Made by a program: the position numbers and the translations under genes. This document shows, one piece after another, positions 17,902-27,574 of a stretch of 64,000 nt of DNA. Source of the stretch: Dyella sp. A6 (GTDB lineage Bacteria > Pseudomonadota > Gammaproteobacteria > Xanthomonadales > Rhodanobacteraceae); the NCBI RefSeq assembly GCF_036320485.1, contig NZ_CP132911.1:434001-498000 (forward strand), given 5' to 3'. Within the stretch, counting starts at the first letter, position 1. Each line of letters starts with the position of its first letter. The notes under the pieces are model-generated. The model was not told the DNA's origin and ran no database searches. It worked only from the letters and a program-made list of their open reading frames with translations.

Positions 17902-17924
17902 ACCGGCCGCGCCGTCCGGCCGGT
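17902..17924 (+). terminator. Hairpin directly after gspD
   Basis: ACCGGCC (17902-17908) pairs with GGCCGGT (17918-17924) across a 9-nt loop, immediately after the stop codon. There is no U-run, so it may be only a weak terminator or an mRNA 3'-end stabiliser. Confidence 0.35.
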
Positions 17925-17974
17925 AGCCGGGCGGCGCGGGATGATCGGCGGTATCGCCGTTATCATGCGCGGGC

Positions 17975-20506
17975 ATGAAAACCGCCACGCCCTCGTTCCC
18001 GATCGCTCCCCTGTTGCCCGATATCCGCGCTGCGTTGGCGCAAGGGACGCGACTGGTGCTCGAGGCGCCGCCCGGCGCGGGCAAGACCACCCAGGTGCCG
18101 CTGGCCCTGCTTGATGCCGACTGGCTGGCCGGGGAGAAGATCGTGATGCTGGAACCGCGGCGCATCGCTGCGCGCTCGGCCGCGCAGTTCATGGCGCAGC
18201 AGCTGGGCGAGGCGGTGGGACAGACGGTCGGCTACCGCATCCGCTTCGAGGCGAAGGTCGGTCCGGCCACCCGCATCGAGGTGGTGACCGAAGGCATTCT
18301 CACCCGCCTGATCCAGGACGATCCGGAGCTGCGCGGCATCGGCGCGATCCTGTTCGACGAGTTCCACGAACGTCACCTGGCCGGCGATCTCGGCGCGGCG
18401 CTGGCGCTGGACGTGCAGGCGACGCTGCGACCTGAGCTGCGTCTGCTGGTGATGTCCGCCACGCTCGATGGCGAACGCATCGCGCAGTGGCTCGACGCGC
18501 CAAGGATCAGCAGTCCGGGACGCAGCTTTCCGGTACACGTCGTCCATCCGCCGGCACGGGTGCAGGAAACCCTGGAACATCAGCTGGCGCGCGCCGTGCG
18601 GCAGGCGCTGGCCGAGAACCCGGGCGATGTGCTGGCGTTCTTGCCCGGGCGTGGCGAGATAGTCCGGGCGCACTCGGTGCTGGAGCAGGCCTTCGCTGCC
18701 GAGGGTGCCGACCAGGCGATCGAGGTCGTGTCGCTGCACGGTGAACTCTCGCTGGCGGAACAGCAGCATGCGCTGGCGCCGGCCGAGCCGGGCTGCCGGC
18801 GTGTCGTGCTGGCCACCAACGTGGCCGAATCCAGCATTACCCTGCCGGGGATACGCGCAGTGGTCGATGCCGGCCTGGCGCGCGAGCCGCGCTTCGACCC
18901 GAGCTCGGGTTTCACCCGCCTGGAAACGGTGACGATCTCGCAGGCGTCGGCCGACCAGCGTGCGGGTCGCGCGGGCCGCGTCGCCGAAGGCACGGCCTAT
19001 CGCCTGTGGCCGCAGAGCCGTCGGCTGGACGTGTCGCGCACGCCGGAGATCGTGCAGGCCGAGCTGTCCGGGCTTGCGCTGGAGCTGGCGGCATGGGGCA
19101 TCACGGCGTCGGGTGGCGATCTGCCATGGCTCGATCCGCCGCCGGCCGGTGCGCTGGCGCAGGCGCGCGAGCTGCTCGTGGTTCTGGGCGCGCTGGAAAC
19201 GGATGGACGGCTGACCGCACTGGGGCACGAACTGCTGACGCTGGGTGCGCATCCCCGGCTGGGGGTTGCCGCATGGCGCGCGGATGAGCCGCTGCGGCCG
19301 CTGGTCGCCGACCTGCTGGCGCTGATGGATGCACGCTCGCCGTTGCGTGGGGCGCAGGCGCGCAGCGACGACTTCCGGTTGCGGGTGGATGCACTGCATG
19401 CCTGGCGCGACCGGCGTGGCGGTGGCGCCGGCCGCAGCGCCGATAGCGGCGCGCTGGCGGCGATCGAGCAGGCCGCCAAGGGCTGGCGTCGACGCATGGA
19501 GGTCCGCAGTGCTGCCAGCGGCACGCCGGACAGCCATGCGGTCGGCGACCTGCTGCTGCACGCCTTTCCCGACCGGGTGGCGCGGCAGGACCCGTCGAAC
19601 CCGCTGCGCTACACGCTCGCCAATGGACGCGGTGTGCGCCTGCACGAACAGACGGCATTGCTGGGCGAACCCTGGCTGGTGGCGCTGGATCTGCGTTTCG
19701 AAGCGCGCGACAGCCTGATCCTCGCAGCAGCCCCGTTCGATCCGCGCGTGCTGGAACGCGACTATCCGGCCCGCTTCACGCGCGAGCGCGTACTGCGCTG
19801 GAACGACGCACGCGATGCGGTGGAGGCGTTCGAGGAACGTCGCTTCGCCGCGATCGTGCTGGAGCGGCGCAGCGTGCCGGTGCAGCCGGAAGACGCGTTG
19901 CCGGCGCTGCTTGCAGCGATCCGCAGCAAGGGACTCGACGCCTTGCCGTGGAGCGATGCGGCGCGTCGCCTGCGACTGCGCATGCAGTCATTGCGTGCCT
20001 GGATGCCCGAGCTGGGCCTGCCCGATGTTTCCGACGACAGCCTGCTGGCGACGCTGGAAAGCTGGCTGGCTCCCGCCCTGCACGGCAAGCATCGGCTCGA
20101 CGCACTGTCCGCCGATGCGTTGTCACAGGCTTTGGCGGCGCTGTACGACTACGCCCAGCGCCATGCCCTCGACACGCATGCGCCCGACGCATTGACGGTT
20201 CCCAGCGGCCAGTCGCGCCGGCTTGACTATGCGCCGGGCGAGCCGCCGGTGCTCGCGGTGAAACTGCAGGAGCTGTTCGGACTTGCCGACACACCGCGTA
20301 TCGGTGGCGGTCGCGTGCCGGTGACGCTGCATCTGCTGTCGCCGGCAGGTCGGCCGATTCAGGTCACGCAGGATCTCAAGGGATTCTGGGAGCGCACCTA
20401 TCCGGACGTGAAGAAGGAACTGAAGGGGCGCTATCCCAAGCATCCCTGGCCCGAAGATCCGTGGACGGCCACGCCCACGCATCGGGCCAAGCCGCGCGGT
20501 CACTGA
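17975..20506 (+). CDS. hrpB: ATP-dependent helicase HrpB (DEAH/RHA family)
   Basis: 843 residues. Walker A GAGKTT at 34-39, DEFH box at 128-131 (a DEAH variant), the SAT-like VMSATLDG, QRAGRAGRVAEG (motif VI), helicase-associated HA2 region, and the C-terminal HrpB domain ending in the conserved KGFWERTYPDVKKELKGRYPKHPWPEDP type of tail. HrpB is a putative RNA helicase of unknown target in proteobacteria; in Xanthomonadales it has been connected with mRNA turnover and adhesion. It is unrelated to the Hrp type III regulator of the same name. Confidence 0.93.
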   Translation: MKTATPSFPIAPLLPDIRAALAQGTRLVLEAPPGAGKTTQVPLALLDADWLAGEKIVMLEPRRIAARSAAQFMAQQLGEAVGQTVGYRIRFEAKVGPATRIEVVTEGILTRLIQDDPELRGIGAILFDEFHERHLAGDLGAALALDVQATLRPELRLLVMSATLDGERIAQWLDAPRISSPGRSFPVHVVHPPARVQETLEHQLARAVRQALAENPGDVLAFLPGRGEIVRAHSVLEQAFAAEGADQAIEVVSLHGELSLAEQQHALAPAEPGCRRVVLATNVAESSITLPGIRAVVDAGLAREPRFDPSSGFTRLETVTISQASADQRAGRAGRVAEGTAYRLWPQSRRLDVSRTPEIVQAELSGLALELAAWGITASGGDLPWLDPPPAGALAQARELLVVLGALETDGRLTALGHELLTLGAHPRLGVAAWRADEPLRPLVADLLALMDARSPLRGAQARSDDFRLRVDALHAWRDRRGGGAGRSADSGALAAIEQAAKGWRRRMEVRSAASGTPDSHAVGDLLLHAFPDRVARQDPSNPLRYTLANGRGVRLHEQTALLGEPWLVALDLRFEARDSLILAAAPFDPRVLERDYPARFTRERVLRWNDARDAVEAFEERRFAAIVLERRSVPVQPEDALPALLAAIRSKGLDALPWSDAARRLRLRMQSLRAWMPELGLPDVSDDSLLATLESWLAPALHGKHRLDALSADALSQALAALYDYAQRHALDTHAPDALTVPSGQSRRLDYAPGEPPVLAVKLQELFGLADTPRIGGGRVPVTLHLLSPAGRPIQVTQDLKGFWERTYPDVKKELKGRYPKHPWPEDPWTATPTHRAKPRGH

Positions 20507-21290
20507 GCAAAACCCGTGACGGCTTTCACTCGCTGCACGCAAAACGTTTCGTGTCTGTGCGGAGACAGCTGCCGAGAATGCGCCTTATGAAGGTCTTCAT
20601 TTAGGCATTCATTCATTTAAAACGATTTTCTTGCGTGAGGCTTACTGGATAAGGCCGGAAAGCTTTCGCTGGGCTTACCAGTTGCAATGAAAATACTTTC
20701 TTCGGGCTGACGTGAGTGATTTATATGCTGCCGCGATCCGGTTTTTTTGCGGGTCGTTCGCAGTGGCTGGTGTCGATGCGATTTCGTGCGTGTGTCATGC
20801 GATGAATATGGCCTTGATTGTTCATAAGTGCATGTTTGATAAGTTCTTATATTGCCTTTCATGCAGGCATTGTCATGAAGTAAGGCATGCGCGAATGAAT
20901 GCAATAAATAGTTTTGTATGATTATTTTGATCGATTTTCATCAAGCACATTCATTCGACCGATTTTCTGCGGCGGCGTGACCGTGTTCACTGCAATGCGG
21001 TCGTGTTATTGACGCTGCTGTTTTTTCAATTTAGGTTCGAATGATCCGTCGAGGGGTTAACTGGCGGATGATTCCGCAGCGGCAAGGGTGTCAGGGGTGC
21101 TGCTGGAGCGATGTCCCGTATCCCGGACTGCAGGATGGACCGGGGAAATTGCTACGACGGGTGCTCAGGGAATCCGTTAGCAGGCAACTTTGTTACATGG
21201 AGTCGCGCACGAGCGCGGCATGTTATTGCCACGGGGTCGCTGCGGCCGCGTAAGGGCCGTTCGTCCCCGAAAATCTTGGGGAGTTAGTCA
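20507..21290. other. AT-rich intergenic region between hrpB and the S53 peptidase gene
   Basis: About 780 nt with no supportable gene. The part from about 20,580 to 21,040 is clearly richer in A and T than the surrounding sequence, with runs such as TTTTTT and ATTCATTCATTT. Short ORFs here (for instance 20712-20921 and 21041-21253) have no domain or good ribosome binding site. The composition break may mark transferred DNA or a promoter and leader for the peptidase. Confidence 0.6.
21264..21282 (+). promoter_or_regulatory. Small hairpin enclosing the peptidase ribosome binding site
   Basis: TCCCC (21264-21268) can pair with GGGGA (21278-21282), which is the core of the GGGGAG Shine-Dalgarno sequence 7 nt before the ATG of the S53 peptidase. 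Pairing would hide the site. Five GC-rich pairs with a 9-nt loop is modest evidence. Confidence 0.35.
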
Positions 21291-23564
21291 ATGTCGAATC
21301 GTTTTCGTCTGAAAGCGCTGACCGCAGCCATCGGTATGGCTGCGGCCATGACCTTGTGCACGGCGCCGGCCAGTGCCGCCGCCAGCAGCCAGGCCGCGTT
21401 GCACATCATCCGCAACGCCACCCGGCTGCATGCCGGCGACAAGGTGCTTGGCCTGTTGAGCCAGAGCCAGCCGATGAATGTCGCGGTGTCGCTGAAGCTG
21501 CGCAACAAGGCCGAGCTGGATGCGTTCGTGGCCGATCCGCACCACGCCAACCTGACGCCTGCGCAATTCATGGCCAAGTACGGGCCCACCAAGGCCAGTG
21601 CCCAGGCTGTCGCCAACTTCCTGAAAAAGGAAGGCTTCAAGGACGTGCACATCGCGGCCAACCGCCAACTGGTGACGGCATCCGGCCGTGCCGATGTGGC
21701 GGCCAATGCGTTCCATACTTCGTTCGTGCGCGTGCACACGCACGATGGGCGTGATGCCTACGCCACGTCCAGTGCGGTGAAGATTCCTGCGTCGCTGCAG
21801 AATACCGTGCTGGAGGTCATCGGCCTGCAGAACGTGCATGTCTTCCACGTGCTGCAGCCGGTGCACGTCGATGCCACCGGCTCGGCCACCGGGCACAACC
21901 CGACCGACTTCGCGACGATCTACGATGCCGGCAGCACGGCGACTGGTTCGACGGTCAATGTCGGCGTGATCACCGAAGGCAGCATGACGAACGTGCAGAG
22001 CGACTTCAGCTCGTTCCTGAGCCAGCACCCCAGCCTCGGCAGCATCCCGATGAATGTAGTGGCCGTGGATGGCGCGAGCAGCGACACCAGCGGCGACGGC
22101 GAGTGGGACCTGGACACCCAGGACATCGCCGGCATGTCCGGAGGCGTCAAGGCGTTCTATCTGTACGACACTTCGAGTCTGAATACGCAGCCGCTGATCG
22201 ACGCCTTCAACAAGGCGGTGACGGACAATCTGGTCCGCGTGATCAACGTGTCCATCGGTGGTTGCGAGACGGGCTCGGAAACCAACGGCGCGGCCACCGG
22301 CGACAACATCTTCGAACAGGCCGACGCGCAGGGCCAGACCTTCTCTGTGTCCTCTGGCGACAGCGGTGCCGACGAATGCGGCAACGGCGGCATCACGCCG
22401 AGCTGGCCAGCGGACTCGCAGTATGTGGTCGCGGTCGGCGGTACCGAGCTGTATACCTCGGGGACCACCTGGACCAACGAGACGGTGTGGAACAACCTGA
22501 GCTCGAACGAAGGCGCCACCGGCGGCAGCCCGAGCACCTTCGAGGCACAGCCGAGCTGGCAGAAGAATGTCGGACAGAACGCGGGCAGCAGCTACCGCGG
22601 CGTGCCCGATGTGGCCTTCGACGCCAGTCCGGTATCGGGTGCCACGGTGATCGTGGACGGGGCGAACCAGCAGATCGGCGGTACCAGCCTGGCCTCGCCG
22701 CTGTTCGTGGGCGTGTGGGCGCGTACCCTGGCGACGGACTCGTCGCTGGGCTTCGCCGCGCCGCTGATCTATTCGGATGCGGCCAGCAACTATGCGACCG
22801 ACTTCCATGACGTCACTTCGGGCAACAACAACGGCGAGACCGCCGCGACCGGCTGGGACTACTGCACCGGTTTCGGCTCGATCGACATCGCCAACTTCGT
22901 GAGTCACGTTGCCGGTAGCGGTAGTGGCTCCGGTGGCGGCACCGGCGGTGGCGGTACCAGCGGCAGCCCGGTCGCCAACTTCACCTACACCGCCAGCGGC
23001 CTCACCGCCAGCTTCACCGACAGCTCCAGCGACACCGGCGGCAGCATCAGCTCGTATGCGTGGACGTTCGGCGACGGCGGCACCTCGACCTCGGCCGACC
23101 CGAGCCATACGTATGCGGCAGCGGGCTCCTACAACGTGACCGAGACGGTCACCGACAGCACCGGCGCCACCAGCAGCAAGACCGAGTCGGTGACGGTTTC
23201 CAGCAGCAGCAATGGCGGCGTGTTCAGCAACAACACGTCGATGGTGATCAACGACAACGCCACCGTCACCAGCAGCATCAACGTCAGCGGCGAGTCCGGA
23301 TCGGCGCCGAGCGCCCTCCAGGTGCACGTCAACATTACCCATAACTGGTCGGGTGACCTGGAGATCGTGCTGTACGAACCGAATGGCTCGTATGTGGTGC
23401 TGCGGCAGCCCGACTACAACAACGACGGCAACATCGACACCACCTATACGGTGAATGCCTCGTCGGTGCAGGGCAACGGCACCTGGAAGCTGGAAGTGAT
23501 CGATAACGACCCGTGGTACTTCGGTGACTACGGCACGCTGAACAACTGGAGCCTGACGTTCTGA
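21291..23564 (+). CDS. Secreted S53 (sedolisin) peptidase with PKD and P domains
   Basis: 757 residues: Sec signal (1 to about 30), pro-kumamolisin activation domain (about 36-175), S53 catalytic domain (about 195-540), Gly/Ser linker, PKD domain (about 558-637) and a proprotein-convertase P domain (about 641-757). Catalytic residues: E271 and D275 in GEWDLD, oxyanion D357 in SSGDSGADE, and nucleophile S466 in GGTSLASP. Sedolisins are acid-acting endopeptidases (pseudomonalisin/xanthomonalisin group). The signal peptide and mosaic suit export through the type II system encoded just upstream. A good terminator follows. Confidence 0.93.
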   Translation: MSNRFRLKALTAAIGMAAAMTLCTAPASAAASSQAALHIIRNATRLHAGDKVLGLLSQSQPMNVAVSLKLRNKAELDAFVADPHHANLTPAQFMAKYGPTKASAQAVANFLKKEGFKDVHIAANRQLVTASGRADVAANAFHTSFVRVHTHDGRDAYATSSAVKIPASLQNTVLEVIGLQNVHVFHVLQPVHVDATGSATGHNPTDFATIYDAGSTATGSTVNVGVITEGSMTNVQSDFSSFLSQHPSLGSIPMNVVAVDGASSDTSGDGEWDLDTQDIAGMSGGVKAFYLYDTSSLNTQPLIDAFNKAVTDNLVRVINVSIGGCETGSETNGAATGDNIFEQADAQGQTFSVSSGDSGADECGNGGITPSWPADSQYVVAVGGTELYTSGTTWTNETVWNNLSSNEGATGGSPSTFEAQPSWQKNVGQNAGSSYRGVPDVAFDASPVSGATVIVDGANQQIGGTSLASPLFVGVWARTLATDSSLGFAAPLIYSDAASNYATDFHDVTSGNNNGETAATGWDYCTGFGSIDIANFVSHVAGSGSGSGGGTGGGGTSGSPVANFTYTASGLTASFTDSSSDTGGSISSYAWTFGDGGTSTSADPSHTYAAAGSYNVTETVTDSTGATSSKTESVTVSSSSNGGVFSNNTSMVINDNATVTSSINVSGESGSAPSALQVHVNITHNWSGDLEIVLYEPNGSYVVLRQPDYNNDGNIDTTYTVNASSVQGNGTWKLEVIDNDPWYFGDYGTLNNWSLTF

Positions 23565-23610
23565 TGGCATGGGGCGCGCAGGAATGCACGCCAGCTGTCT
23601 CCTCGCAATG

Positions 23611-23644
23611 AGGCCCGGCCACTGATGGCCGGGCCTTTCTTTTG
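23611..23644 (+). terminator. Rho-independent terminator after the S53 peptidase gene
   Basis: Perfect 10-bp stem AGGCCCGGCC / GGCCGGGCCT with a 6-nt loop, followed by TTCTTTT. It lies 47 nt after the peptidase stop. Confidence 0.88.
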
Positions 23645-23701
23645 TGTACAAAGCATGGATGACGGGCTTGTCGTGCGGGTGTTGCGTGCGACCATAGGCG
23701 G

Positions 23702-24952
23702 ATGACTCAGCAATCTCCCGCACGCGTGGCCATTGTCGGTGGCGGACCGGCCGGACTGATGGCCGCCGAGACCGTGCGCGCTGCCGGCTACGACGTCGAC
23801 CTGTACGACAGCATGGGCTCGCCGGGACGGAAGTTCCTGCTGGCCGGCAAGGGCGGGCTCAACCTGACCCATGGCGAACCGTTCGAACCCTTCGTACAGC
23901 GCTATGGCGGGCGTCGGGACGAAGTGGCGCGCTGGCTGCGGGTATTCGGTGCCGACGATCTGCGAGCGTGGGCGCATGGACTGAGCGTGGACACCTTCAC
24001 CGGCAGTTCGGGTCGGGTGTTCCCGCGCGACATGAAGGCCGCGCCGCTGCTGCGCGGCTGGGTCCGGCGGCTGCATGCCCAGGGCGTGTGTTTCCACATG
24101 CATCACCGCTGGCAGGGCTGGACGGCCGACGGCGCCCTGCGTTTCGACACGGCGACCGGCGAACATTTCATCGCGACCGACGCGGTGGTACTTGCGCTGG
24201 GCGGCGGCAGCTGGCCGCAGCTGGGTTCGGACGGAAGCTGGGTGCCGGTGATGCGCGACGCAGGTGTGGCGTTGGCACCGCTGCAACCGGCCAACTGCGG
24301 CTTTGAGATCGACTGGAGCGAACACCTGCGCAGCCGCTTCGCCGGCACGCCGCTGAAGGCGGTGGTGGCCCACTGGACCAGCGCCGATGGCGTCGCGCGC
24401 GCGCGCCAGGGCGAATGCGTGCTCAGCGAGTACGGTATCGAAGGCAGCCTGATCTATGCGATCGGTGCGGATCTGCGCCAGCAGCTTGCGGCCGGCCGGG
24501 GCGGTGTATTACGGCTCGATCTGGCGCCGGGACGGCAGCAGGCGGAGCTGGCCTTGCGCCTGGGTGCGCCGCGCGGCAAGCACAGCCTGGGCGACTGGCT
24601 GCGCCGTCGTGCCGGGCTGGATGCGGTGAAGTGTGCGCTGGTGTTCGAGACGGCGGACAAGGCCACGCTGGCCGACCCGCAGGCGCTGGCCGCTTGGATC
24701 AAGGCGCTGCCCTTGCGCCTGCGCGCGCCGCGCCCGCTGGCCGAGGCGATCAGCACTGCGGGCGGCGTGCGGCTGGATGCGCTGGACGAGCGCCTGATGG
24801 TACAGGTCCGTCCCGGTGTGTTCTGTGCCGGCGAGATGCTTGATTGGGAAGCACCGACCGGCGGCTACCTGCTTACCGCCTGCTTTGCCAGCGGCCGGCT
24901 GGCGGCGCAGGGTGTGGTCGACTGGCTGAAGGAACAACGGCGCGCGCCTTGA
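23702..24952 (+). CDS. HI0933/YhiN-like flavoprotein, NAD(P)/FAD-dependent (TIGR03862-like)
   Basis: 416 residues with an N-terminal Rossmann FAD site (VAIVGGGPAGLMAAE) and the family motifs SPGRKFLLAGKGGLNLT, SSGRVFPRDMKAAPLL and, near the C-terminus, STAGGVRLDALDERLM, FCAGEMLDWEAPTGGY. The last places FAD at the end of the fold. Family members (HI0933, E. coli YhiN) have no settled reaction. It is monocistronic, converging on the ABC-permease gene. Confidence 0.88.
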   Translation: MTQQSPARVAIVGGGPAGLMAAETVRAAGYDVDLYDSMGSPGRKFLLAGKGGLNLTHGEPFEPFVQRYGGRRDEVARWLRVFGADDLRAWAHGLSVDTFTGSSGRVFPRDMKAAPLLRGWVRRLHAQGVCFHMHHRWQGWTADGALRFDTATGEHFIATDAVVLALGGGSWPQLGSDGSWVPVMRDAGVALAPLQPANCGFEIDWSEHLRSRFAGTPLKAVVAHWTSADGVARARQGECVLSEYGIEGSLIYAIGADLRQQLAAGRGGVLRLDLAPGRQQAELALRLGAPRGKHSLGDWLRRRAGLDAVKCALVFETADKATLADPQALAAWIKALPLRLRAPRPLAEAISTAGGVRLDALDERLMVQVRPGVFCAGEMLDWEAPTGGYLLTACFASGRLAAQGVVDWLKEQRRAP

Positions 24953-24983
24953 GCGCGCGCGCCGGAGAACTGGTGATCGCTGC

Positions 24984-25763
24984 TCAGGAACGCAGGCCCA
25001 CGCCGCGCTTCAGCAATTGCATCGCGACCAGCGCCAGCACCACCACGAACGCCACCATCACCAGCAGGGCGGTGCCGACGTGCACGTCGCTGATGCCCAG
25101 AACACCGAAACGGAAGGTGTTGACCATGTACAGGATCGGGTTGGCGCGCGAGATCGCCTGCCACGGCTCGCCCAGCATCTTGATCGAGTAGAACACGCCG
25201 CCCAGATAGGTCAGTGGTTGGATGACGAAGGTGGGTACTAGGGCGATGTCGTCGAATTTCTTCGCGTAGATCGCGTTGATGAAGCCGGCCAGGGCGAAGA
25301 TGGTCGCGCCCAGCAGGATCGAGACCAGCGCTACCAGTGGGTGCACTATGTGTAGACGCGTGAAGAACAGCGCCACACCCAGTACGAGGGCGCCGACCGC
25401 CAGTCCGCGCGCTACCGCCCCGGTGACATAGCCGGCGAGGATCGTCCAGTTCGACATCGGTGCCACCAGCATCTCTTCCACCGAGCGCTGGAACTTGGAA
25501 CCGAAGAAGGAACTGGAGATGTTCATGTAGCTGCTGTTGATCGAGCTCATCATGACCATGCCGGGTACTAGGAACTGCATGTATGGGAAGCCTTCAATGG
25601 TGCCGATGCGCCCGCCGATCAGCTTGCCGAAGATCACGTAGTACAGCGTGATGGTGATCACCGGCGGAATCAGCGTCTGCGTCCAGATGCGCAGGATGCG
25701 CACGATCTCGCGCCGGGCGATGGTGCGGTAGGCGACGAGGTTGGCGGCGAGGTTGCTGCTCAT
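24984..25763 (-). CDS. yadH: ABC-2 type transport permease (YadH-like)
   Basis: 259 residues with about six membrane spans and strong resemblance, from recall, to E. coli YadH: RIWTQTLIPPVITITLYYVIFG near the start, YMQFLVPGMVMMS, SSFFGSKFQRSVEE, FDDIALVPTFVIQPLTYLGGVFY and a C-terminal RGVGLRS. It is the membrane half of an exporter with the ATPase encoded just upstream; the stop of the ATPase gene overlaps its ATG by 4 nt. The exported substrate is unknown. Confidence 0.9.
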   Translation of the reverse strand: MSSNLAANLVAYRTIARREIVRILRIWTQTLIPPVITITLYYVIFGKLIGGRIGTIEGFPYMQFLVPGMVMMSSINSSYMNISSSFFGSKFQRSVEEMLVAPMSNWTILAGYVTGAVARGLAVGALVLGVALFFTRLHIVHPLVALVSILLGATIFALAGFINAIYAKKFDDIALVPTFVIQPLTYLGGVFYSIKMLGEPWQAISRANPILYMVNTFRFGVLGISDVHVGTALLVMVAFVVVLALVAMQLLKRGVGLRS

Positions 25764-26734
25764 GCGGTGGCCTCCTTCGCGGCGGTGGCCTGGTTGTCGC
25801 GACCGCCCTCGACCAGGCGCACGAACAGTTCTTCCAGCCGGTTGGTCTTGTTGCGCATCGAGGTCACCGTGATGCCGTGCGCGGAGAGCCCCGCGAACAG
25901 CGAGTTGAGGTCATGCGTGCGGGGCATTTCCGCCTCCAGCGTGCGCTCGTCGACGCGGCGCAGCGCGATGCCGTCCAGCGTCGGCAGGCCATCGACCGGT
26001 GCGGCGGTGTCCAGCACGAAGGTTTCCACGTCCAGCTTGGCCAGCAGCGATTTCATCGTGGTGTTCTCCACGATGGTGCCGTGGTCGATGATGGCGATGT
26101 TGCGGCACAGCTGCTCGGCTTCCTCCAGGTAATGCGTGGTGAGGATCACCGTGGTGCCGGCGGCATTGATGCCGCTGACGAACTGCCACATCGAGCGGCG
26201 GATCTCGATGTCCACGCCCGCGGTGGGTTCGTCCAGGATCAGCAGCTTCGGCTCGTTCATCATCGCGCGGGCGATCATCAGGCGGCGCTTCATGCCGCCG
26301 GACATCTCGCGCGCCTGGCCGAAGGCCTTGTCCCACAGGCGCAGTTCCTTCAGGTACTTCTCGGCGCGGGCGGCGGCGACCTTGCGCGGGATGCCGTAGA
26401 AACCCGCTTCGTTCACGCAGATGTCGAACGGCTTCTCGAACTGGTTGAAGTTGATCTCCTGCGGTACCAGGCCGATCAGCTTCATCGCCTCGTTGCGCTG
26501 CCGGTTCACCGACACGCCGAAGATGCGCGCGTCGCCATCGCTGGCGTTGACCAGCGACGAGAGAATGCCGATCAGGGTGGACTTGCCGGCACCGTTGGGG
26601 CCGAGCAGGGCGAAGAAGTCGCCGGGTTGCACGGTCAGCGAGACGCCCTTGAGCGCCTGCACGCCGTTGCCGTAGGTCTTGCGCAGATTGTCGACGACCA
26701 GTGCGGGCGTCGTATCGGGGTGTGACTGGGACAT
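25760..26734 (-). CDS. yadG: ABC transporter ATP-binding protein (YadG-like)
   Basis: 324 residues. Walker A GPNGAGKST, Q-loop in VPQEINF, signature MSGGMKRRL, Walker B LLILDEPTAG and switch His in TTHYLEEAE are all readable. A C-terminal domain of about 90 residues follows the nucleotide-binding domain, as in drug-export ATPases of the DrrA/YadG kind. Start taken at MSQSHPDT (ATG 26734); the longer open frame upstream overlaps the divergent fpr gene and is not supported. Confidence 0.9.
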   Translation of the reverse strand: MSQSHPDTTPALVVDNLRKTYGNGVQALKGVSLTVQPGDFFALLGPNGAGKSTLIGILSSLVNASDGDARIFGVSVNRQRNEAMKLIGLVPQEINFNQFEKPFDICVNEAGFYGIPRKVAAARAEKYLKELRLWDKAFGQAREMSGGMKRRLMIARAMMNEPKLLILDEPTAGVDIEIRRSMWQFVSGINAAGTTVILTTHYLEEAEQLCRNIAIIDHGTIVENTTMKSLLAKLDVETFVLDTAAPVDGLPTLDGIALRRVDERTLEAEMPRTHDLNSLFAGLSAHGITVTSMRNKTNRLEELFVRLVEGGRDNQATAAKEATA

Positions 26735-26827
26735 GGGCTGCACCGGGAGGGCTGAGCCCTTTATTATACCGGGCTGTTTCCTGTCGTCTGGTTCCGCCGG
26801 ACACACGCACCGTTTCCCGGGTAAATC

Positions 26828-27574
26828 ATGGCCGACCACTTCCAGCTTCGTCTTGTCGACAGCCACATGCTGGCGCCCACCGTCCGTCACCTTGCCTTCG
26901 AGCGGGTCGACGGCCAGCCGCTGGCCTTCGTGCCGGGCCAGTTCCTGCAGGTCCATTTCCACTACGACGACGGCACCCCGACCAAGCGCAGCTACTCGGT
27001 GGCCACGGTGGGCGACGGCCAGTCGCCGGTACAGCGCATCGAGATCGCGGTGAGCTATGTGGAAGGCGGCGCGGCGACCGCGCTGCTGGGCGGACTGGAG
27101 GTCGGCGGCGAGATCGACGCCAGCGGCCCCTACGGGCGCTTCTGCCTGCAGGATGCCGATGTCCACCCGCGCTATCTGCTGCTGGCGACCGGTACCGGCG
27201 TCACGCCGTACCGGGCGATGCTGCCGAAGCTGGCACGGCTGCTGGCCGCTGGCGATCGCGAGGTGGTGCTGCTGTACGGTGCGCGCAGCGAGCAGGAACT
27301 GCTCTACGGGGCGGAATTCGAGGCTTTCGCCCAGGCCCATCCGGGCTTCACCTTCCACGGCTGTCTCAGCCGCCAGCCGCGTACCGAGCCGCGCCCGGAC
27401 GATCGCGCCGGCCATGTGCAGGACGTGCTGGCCGAGCTGCAACCGCATGCGGACCGCGATATCGCCTATCTGTGCGGCAATCCGAACATGGTCGATGCTG
27501 CCTTCACCGCGCTGAAGGAATACGGCTTGCCGGTCGCGCAAATCCGGCGCGAGAAGTACATCTCGTCGCGCTGA
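26828..27574 (+). CDS. fpr: Ferredoxin/flavodoxin-NADP+ reductase
   Basis: 248 residues. FAD-binding RSYSVATV in the N-terminal barrel, NADP-binding GTGVTPYRAMLPKL, LLYGARSEQELLY and CGNPNMVD, and the C-terminal YISSR expected for bacterial FPR. It passes electrons between NADPH and ferredoxin or flavodoxin in the cytoplasm, often in oxidative-stress defence or Fe-S metabolism. Transcribed divergently from yadGH with 93 nt between. Confidence 0.88.
   Translation: MADHFQLRLVDSHMLAPTVRHLAFERVDGQPLAFVPGQFLQVHFHYDDGTPTKRSYSVATVGDGQSPVQRIEIAVSYVEGGAATALLGGLEVGGEIDASGPYGRFCLQDADVHPRYLLLATGTGVTPYRAMLPKLARLLAAGDREVVLLYGARSEQELLYGAEFEAFAQAHPGFTFHGCLSRQPRTEPRPDDRAGHVQDVLAELQPHADRDIAYLCGNPNMVDAAFTALKEYGLPVAQIRREKYISSR

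Noticed and set aside
15601..18192. A minus-strand ORF of about 860 codons
   Set aside because: Shadow of gspD and the start of hrpB; His/Arg/Gly-rich without motifs.
21041..21253. Short ORF whose start (RRGVNWRMIPQRQG) faintly recalls the IS5-type transposase N-terminus
   Set aside because: Too short and diverged; the rest shows no transposase motif and there are no inverted repeats.
26735..27541. N-terminal extension of the YadG-like ATPase
   Set aside because: The frame stays open only by running antisense through fpr; the family starts near VVDNLRKTYG.
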